Shown here piece after piece: positions 59,107 through 64,000 of a DNA stretch of 64,000 nucleotides. The stretch lies in contig JASCOV010000002.1 in the NCBI GenBank assembly GCA_029960045.1, positions 248,001-312,000 on the forward strand, read 5' to 3'. The first letter of the stretch is position 1. The number at the start of each line of letters is the position of its first letter. The notes below the pieces were generated by a model, which worked only from the letters and a program-made list of their open reading frames with translations, did no database searches and was not told where the DNA came from. This DNA is from Flavobacteriaceae bacterium PS02293 (GTDB taxonomy: Bacteria; Bacteroidota; Bacteroidia; Flavobacteriales; Weeksellaceae). Position numbers and translations under genes: made by a program.

Positions 59107-60336
59107 ATGTTTGATTTAGACCGCTGGCAAGAGATATTTAGTTCCATTCGCAGTAATGTATTGCGGACGGTACTTTCTGGATTTACGGTTGCATTGGGTC
59201 TTTTCATTTTCATTGTTTTATTTGGAATTGGTAATGGACTTAATAATTCATTTGCGAAAGCTTTTACAAGAGATGCGACCAATTTGATAATGGTTTGGGG
59301 TGGAAAAACAACTATTCCTTATGCTGGTTTGCAATCTGATAGAACCATTACGTTTAATAATGATGATTTCGATGCAATTGTAAAAGAAAGCAAAGGGAAA
59401 TTAGAATATGCTTCTCCGAGATATCAGACCAGTCTTACTGTGAAATATGGTAAAGAGAGTGGTGGTTATCAGATCAATGGTGTTTTAGGAGATGAAAAAT
59501 TTCTGGAAAACAGAACAATGATTGATGGACGATATATCAACGAAAGAGATAACGAATTGAAACAAAATGTTGCGTCCATCGGAAGAATGGTTTGGCGAGA
59601 TTTGATTCGTGACGGAAATCCAATTGGAAAAGATTTGGAAATCAACGGAACGATGTTCAAAGTTGTTGGTGTCTTTTCTGACCCAGGCGGTGATTGGGAC
59701 GAGCGTCATATTTCTGTTCCGCTTTCCACGCTTCAACAGATGAAGAAAAGTTCTGATACAATTAGCACGGTAATGCTTTCTTATAATCCTAGTATGACGC
59801 CCGATGAAGGTGTAAAATATGGAGACCAATTAGAGAAAAATATCAGAGCGAGACATCAGATTTCTCCAGATGACCAACAAGGAATCAGAGTTAATAATAA
59901 TGCAAAAAATACGCAGGATTCTTTTGCTTTCTTGTTCGTGATTACTGCGGTTGTAGGATTCATAGGGCTTGGAACTTTGCTGGCGGGAATCATTGGTATC
60001 AGTAATATAATGGTTTACATCATTAAAGAAAGAACGAAAGAAATTGGTGTAAGAAAAGCAATTGGTGCAAAACCATCCGGAATTGTAGCTTTGATTTTAC
60101 AGGAAAGTATTGTGATTACTGTAATTTCTGGATTTGTAGGTGTTGGACTTGGTGTATTAGCTTTGAAATTGATTGGAAATAATCTCGAAGATTACTTCAT
60201 TACAGAACCATCCGTTGGTTGGGGGTTGATTGCGTCTGCATTTTTCTGTTTGGTACTTTCAGGAGCCATTGCAGGATTTGTTCCTGCTTACAAAGCTTCG
60301 AAAATTAAACCAATTGAGGCACTTAGAACTGATTAA
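59107..60336 (+). CDS. MacB-like ABC permease, 409 aa
   Basis: A 409-aa inner-membrane permease: one helix near 19-43, a MacB periplasmic core domain (50-265) and three C-terminal helices of the FtsX block (from 275: AFLFVITAVVGFIGLGTLLAGIIGISNIMVYI, then KERTKEIGVRKAIGAKPSGIVALILQES). It ends SKIKPIEALRTD, the usual MacB ending. Paired with the next permease, probably as a heterodimer. Confidence 0.93.
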   Translation: MFDLDRWQEIFSSIRSNVLRTVLSGFTVALGLFIFIVLFGIGNGLNNSFAKAFTRDATNLIMVWGGKTTIPYAGLQSDRTITFNNDDFDAIVKESKGKLEYASPRYQTSLTVKYGKESGGYQINGVLGDEKFLENRTMIDGRYINERDNELKQNVASIGRMVWRDLIRDGNPIGKDLEINGTMFKVVGVFSDPGGDWDERHISVPLSTLQQMKKSSDTISTVMLSYNPSMTPDEGVKYGDQLEKNIRARHQISPDDQQGIRVNNNAKNTQDSFAFLFVITAVVGFIGLGTLLAGIIGISNIMVYIIKERTKEIGVRKAIGAKPSGIVALILQESIVITVISGFVGVGLGVLALKLIGNNLEDYFITEPSVGWGLIASAFFCLVLSGAIAGFVPAYKASKIKPIEALRTD

Positions 60337-60425
60337 GCAAATAGAGTTTTAGAGTGGGAGAATTTGAGAGAAATTGGAAATAGGGTAATGAAATCATTTA
60401 TCATTAATCATTTATAAACAAAAAC

Positions 60426-61694
60426 GTGAATATACTTTTCAAAAGAGATACTTGGCAGGAGATTTATTATTCCCTTCGGAATAATAAGCTCAGAACGTTT
60501 CTTACGATGATAGGCGTGGGCTGGGGTATGTTTTTGTATGTGAGTTTGTTAGGTGCGGCGAATGGGATGGAGAATGGTTTTAATAAATTATTTTCAGGAT
60601 TTGCGACAAATTCAATTTTTCTTTGGCCACAGAATACGAATATTCCTTACGAAGGTTTTGCAAAAGGCAGAAAAATGGACCTTCATCTGAAAGATATCGA
60701 ATATCTTACCAAGAAAGTTCCGGAGATAGATTACATTTCTCCTCAAAGTGTAAGAGGTAATTTTGGAACAGCGGGAGAACAGATTTCTAGAAACGGAAAG
60801 AAAAATACTTATATGATAACGGGGGATTTTCCTGTTGGTAATCAGATTTCCAAGAAAAAATTATTGTTTGGACGGTATATTAATGATGCAGATATTCAAG
60901 GGAAGAAAAATGTGATTGTGATAGGGGAGGAGATTTACAAAAATCTTTTCGATGCCAAGAAAAATGAAAATCCAATCGGCAAATCAGTCAATTTGAAAGG
61001 CATATTTTTCAATGTCATAGGTGTTTTCCGAGTTCCGAGAGGTGGAGGAATGGAGAATGACCAGTCAGCGTATATTCCGTTTTCAACCTATTCTGGAATG
61101 TATAATGAAGGTGATAAGGTGGGTTTCTTTGCTATTGTTGGAAAACCCAATGCAGAAGCGGCGCTTGTAGAAACCAAAGTGAAAGATGAACTGAAAAGAA
61201 TCAATCACGTTTCTCCGGAAGATACCAATGCATTTGGAACATTTAATCTTGCTAAAGAATTTAAAAAAGTAACAGGATTTTTAACAGGAATGCAATTATT
61301 GACAATAGTTGTAGGAACATTGACAATTTTGGCTGGAGTTATTGCCATCTCAAATATCTTGTTAATTACAGTAAAAGAAAGAACAAAAGAAATAGGAATC
61401 AGAAGAGCTTTGGGAGCAAAACCGGCTGAAGTTCGAAATCAAATTTTATTGGAAAGCGTTGTGATTACTTTATCATCGGGATTATTAGGATTTTTATCAG
61501 GGATTTTCCTTTTGATAATCCTGAATATAGCAACAATGAACAACGATGCTTTTCCTTTTTACAATCCAACCGTGGATTATGGCAACGTATTTTCTGCAAT
61601 GGGAATTATGATTTTCTTAGGATTGGTCATCGGATTGATTCCGGCGCAACGAGCTGTGAAAATCAAACCAATTGAAGCTTTAAGGACAGAATAA
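60426..61694 (+). CDS. MacB-like ABC permease, 422 aa, GTG start
   Basis: The same layout as the preceding permease: helix near 21-44, periplasmic core, C-terminal FtsX block (TVKERTKEIGIRRALGAKPAEVRNQILLES) and the ending RAVKIKPIEALRTE. The start is GTG at 60,426; upstream in frame there is a TAA with no ATG in between. It most likely forms a heterodimer with the 409-aa protein. Confidence 0.92.
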   Translation: MNILFKRDTWQEIYYSLRNNKLRTFLTMIGVGWGMFLYVSLLGAANGMENGFNKLFSGFATNSIFLWPQNTNIPYEGFAKGRKMDLHLKDIEYLTKKVPEIDYISPQSVRGNFGTAGEQISRNGKKNTYMITGDFPVGNQISKKKLLFGRYINDADIQGKKNVIVIGEEIYKNLFDAKKNENPIGKSVNLKGIFFNVIGVFRVPRGGGMENDQSAYIPFSTYSGMYNEGDKVGFFAIVGKPNAEAALVETKVKDELKRINHVSPEDTNAFGTFNLAKEFKKVTGFLTGMQLLTIVVGTLTILAGVIAISNILLITVKERTKEIGIRRALGAKPAEVRNQILLESVVITLSSGLLGFLSGIFLLIILNIATMNNDAFPFYNPTVDYGNVFSAMGIMIFLGLVIGLIPAQRAVKIKPIEALRTE

Positions 61695-61727
61695 AAATTA
61701 ATAATAAACAAACTATATTTCGATATA

Positions 61728-62924
61728 ATGGAAAAAGAAAAAAAGAAATTTACATTCAAGAAAGCAATATCCATATTTCTTGGATTACTGTTCGTAGTAG
61801 CTTTGGTTGGTGGAATAGGTTATCTTATCAAATCCAATTCGGCGGAGAACGAAGTGTTCTTGACCAGAAAACCAAACATCAAAAATCTGGACGATAAAGT
61901 GATGGCAACGGGAAAAATCGAGCCTCGTGAAGAAATCGAAATCAAACCAAACATTGCCGGAATTATTCAAACTATTAATGTGGATGAGGGCGATAAAGTG
62001 CAAGCTGGACAGTTGATTGCAACGATTCGAATTGTACCTAATATTACAGAAGTCAACAATGCAACGATGCAGGTTAATAACACACAGATTCAATTAGCGA
62101 ATGCTAAAATCAATGTTGAGAATCAGCAGAAGCAATATGAAATGCAGGCAAAATTGTACAAGCAAGGTGTGATTTCTAAACAGGAATACATCACTGCTCA
62201 GCAACAATTGCAGACTACAACACAACAACAAAAACTGGCTGTTCAACAATTGAATGCAGCTCAAAAACAATTACAAATTGTAAGAACAGGTGCAACACCA
62301 GAGTTACAAAGTATGGCGACCACTCAAGTCCGTGCAAAAGCGGCAGGAACTGTGTTGACAATCCCTGTAAAAGTAGGAAGTCAGGTTATCGAAGCTAACT
62401 CGTTCAATGCCGGAACAACTATTTGTTCTATAGCTGACCTTAATTCATTGATTTTTAAAGGTAATATCGATGAAGCACAAGCTGGAAAATTGAAGCAAGG
62501 AATGGATATGAGTGTCGTAATCGGTGCTTTGCAAAATAAGTCTTTCCCTGGAAAATTAACTTTGATTGCGCCAAAAGGAACTGAAGAAAGTGGAACGATA
62601 AAATTCGCTGTGGAAGGAGATGTTTTCAACAAAACTGGAGAATACATCAGAGCAGGTTTCAGTGCGAATGGAGAAATCTTATTGAGTTCTAAGAAAAATG
62701 CATTACTTTTGGATGAATCACTCATTCAATATGAAAAGGGTAACAACAAATCCTTTGTAGAAGTAAAACAGCCAAATGGAAGCTTCAAAAAAGTTTATGT
62801 TAAGTTAGGCTCAAGTGACGGAATCAATGTGCAAATCCTTTCCGGAATCGATAAAAATGCTGAAGTTAAAGTCTGGAATCCTTCTGATAAAGATAAAGAA
62901 GAACTGAAAGACAAAAAGAAATAG
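61728..62924 (+). CDS. Efflux periplasmic adaptor (HlyD/MacA family, second system)
   Basis: A 398-aa adaptor: one helix at 13-33, N-terminal lipoyl half (EIKPNIAGIIQTINVDEGDKVQAGQLIATI), a coiled-coil hairpin rich in Gln (QKQYEMQAKLYKQGVISKQEY...QQQKLAVQQLNAAQKQLQ), the second half with VRAKAAGTVLTIPVKVGSQVIEA, then beta-barrel and C-terminal domains. The last 15 residues are charged (KDKEELKDKKK). It completes a TolC-adaptor-ATPase-permease pump. Confidence 0.92.
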   Translation: MEKEKKKFTFKKAISIFLGLLFVVALVGGIGYLIKSNSAENEVFLTRKPNIKNLDDKVMATGKIEPREEIEIKPNIAGIIQTINVDEGDKVQAGQLIATIRIVPNITEVNNATMQVNNTQIQLANAKINVENQQKQYEMQAKLYKQGVISKQEYITAQQQLQTTTQQQKLAVQQLNAAQKQLQIVRTGATPELQSMATTQVRAKAAGTVLTIPVKVGSQVIEANSFNAGTTICSIADLNSLIFKGNIDEAQAGKLKQGMDMSVVIGALQNKSFPGKLTLIAPKGTEESGTIKFAVEGDVFNKTGEYIRAGFSANGEILLSSKKNALLLDESLIQYEKGNNKSFVEVKQPNGSFKKVYVKLGSSDGINVQILSGIDKNAEVKVWNPSDKDKEELKDKKK

Positions 62925-62949
62925 ACCTTTAAATTATAATTGTTAAAAG

Positions 62950-62988
62950 AATCCGTCTCGTTTTTATAGCGAGACGGATTTTTTTTAG
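62950..62988 (+). terminator. Terminator of the second efflux operon
   Basis: AATCCGTCTCG and CGAGACGGATT pair perfectly and are followed by a run of eight T, starting about 25 nt after the adaptor stop. Confidence 0.9.
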
Positions 62989-63056
62989 TTATTATAAAAA
63001 TTTACTAATAATTTTTTTGATAGTATTAGCGTTTAAATGAAAATTAAAAAAAAACT

Positions 63057-64000
63057 ATGAAAAAAATGTCCTTTACTCTTGCAGGAATTCTATTCTGCAT
63101 TTTTACTTATGCTCAAAATGTTCATATTCCAGATCCTAATTTTAAAGCTTATTTACTAAGTGATCCTTTTATTAATACTAATGGAGATTCTGAGATACAA
63201 GTTTCTGAAGCAAGTAGTTTTACAGGAGCAATAATCTGTCATTATCAAAACATTACAAGTATGGTAGGTATAGAAGCTTTTGTCTCATTAACTGTTTTGA
63301 ATTGTGATGCTAATAATTTAACTAGTCTGGATGTAAGTAAAAATATTGCCTTAACAAGTTTGTCTTTTTTTAATAACCAAATTACAAACATAGATGTAAG
63401 CAAGAATAAAGCTTTAACTGATTTACAATTTACAAATAATAAGCTTACAAGTTTGGATGTAAGCAACAATGTCGTTTTAAAAAGTCTGGACTTTGGAAAT
63501 AATCTACTTACTAGTTTGGATGTAAGTAAAAACCCTAATCTAACTACTTTGGGTTGTTATAGAAATCAATTGACGAGCTTAGATGTGAGTAAAAATCAAG
63601 CTTTAATTCATTTAGATTGTTCCACAAACCTTCTCACAAGCTTAGATGTTAGTAGTAATCTTACCTTAACTTATTTTATTTGTTTTGGTAATTTTCTTAC
63701 AAGTCTGGATGTAAGCAAAAATCCAGCGATAATTGTTTTATTATGTAGTTCTAATGTTCTCACAAATCTTAATATAAGAAATGGAAATAATACTAAAATG
63801 ATAAGCCATGGTTTTGCTAACAATCCCAATCTTACTTGTATTCAGGTTGATGATGTGGCTTATGCTTCATCAAATTGGATCAGTAAAGACAGTTGGGCAA
63901 GTTACAGCACAAATTGTAGTTTATCTGTCAATGATGTTAAAAAATCTATATTGAAAATCTATCCAAATCCTGTGAAAAATAATCTTACGATTCAAACAGA
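63057..64000 (+). CDS. Leucine-rich-repeat protein with T9SS sorting domain, cut by the right edge
   Basis: An open frame from an ATG at 63,057 (a second ATG at 63,066) runs to the end of the window; 314 codons are present. Signal peptide MKKMSFTLAGILFCIFTYAQ, then NVHIPDPNFKAYLLSDP, the start usual in Bacteroidota LRR proteins. About eight 21-residue repeats of the form LTSLDVSKN..LT.L.C..N follow from residue 80 to about 245. The end VKKSILKIYPNPVKNNLTIQ is a type A C-terminal sorting domain, so it should be exported by the type IX system and anchored to or released from the surface. Only a few tens of residues should be missing. Confidence 0.92.
   Translation, partial: MKKMSFTLAGILFCIFTYAQNVHIPDPNFKAYLLSDPFINTNGDSEIQVSEASSFTGAIICHYQNITSMVGIEAFVSLTVLNCDANNLTSLDVSKNIALTSLSFFNNQITNIDVSKNKALTDLQFTNNKLTSLDVSNNVVLKSLDFGNNLLTSLDVSKNPNLTTLGCYRNQLTSLDVSKNQALIHLDCSTNLLTSLDVSSNLTLTYFICFGNFLTSLDVSKNPAIIVLLCSSNVLTNLNIRNGNNTKMISHGFANNPNLTCIQVDDVAYASSNWISKDSWASYSTNCSLSVNDVKKSILKIYPNPVKNNLTIQT

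Overview
The window looks like a chromosomal segment of a flavobacterium, most likely Chryseobacterium or a close relative in the Weeksellaceae. The signs are AT-rich DNA, promoters of the Bacteroidota TAnnTTTG type, almost no Shine-Dalgarno sequences, a type IX secretion C-terminal sorting domain, and Bacteroidota families such as DUF4932, DUF4136, DUF2807, DUF5522 and OstA-like LPS transport proteins. I found no rRNA, tRNA, CRISPR array, transposase or integrase.

Layout. 1-3,680 is an accessory stretch: a truncated secreted protein behind an unusual structured leader, then small proteins of unknown function. 3,872-14,630 holds housekeeping and miscellaneous genes: a flavin reductase-like protein, a glycosidase lipoprotein, an ABC exporter, two alpha/beta hydrolases, a Crp-family regulator, truA, a phosphodiesterase, an Smr protein, a YqgE protein and pdxH. 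14,766-22,195 is a complete minus-strand histidine operon (hisG-D-C-B-H-A-F-IE) preceded by a promoter, a leader peptide with five consecutive His codons, and an attenuator. 22,235-30,901 is a minus-strand run with two PLP-fold proteins, a START-like protein, a membrane metalloprotease, a zinc-ribbon/TPR protein, an OstA-like LPS transport protein, a Fur-family regulator and kup. 31,047-36,973 holds small proteins, an ATP-cone/nuclease fusion, a histidine kinase with a sigma-54 response regulator, and a DUF1016 nuclease.

37,203-49,216 is a large plus-strand operon for an ABC-type tripartite efflux system (adaptor, ATPase, two tandem 805-aa FtsX-type permeases, TolC) with a DUF2807 protein, a retropepsin-like protein and a DUF998 protein embedded in it. 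Upstream lie a sigma-54-type promoter and two phased dyads; the adjacent histidine kinase/sigma-54 regulator pair is the obvious candidate controller. 49,743-56,653 holds topB, a GH28 polygalacturonase, fabV, an acyltransferase and a CoA-type Nudix hydrolase. 56,782-62,924 is a second complete efflux locus, with TolC divergent from ATPase, two MacB permeases and an adaptor. The window ends inside a leucine-rich-repeat protein with a T9SS sorting domain.

The intergenic spaces are full of dispersed repeats. The commonest, called R1 here, occurs at least eight times. It has two conserved arms (GGGCAGCTTTATCCG... and ...CTCAAGTCGGGCTGC) around a variable centre, with two subfamilies whose inner stems covary. 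Long hairpins (R2), short R3/R4 motifs and a 'CTTTGCG' family (R5) share the same gaps. Several lie between genes of the his operon, and some R1 copies carry other repeats in their centre.

The most interesting items are the his attenuator with its visible anti-terminator, the sigma-54 promoter and enhancer-like dyads of the efflux operon, the leader with mutually exclusive pairings at 611-790, and the covarying R1 repeat family.
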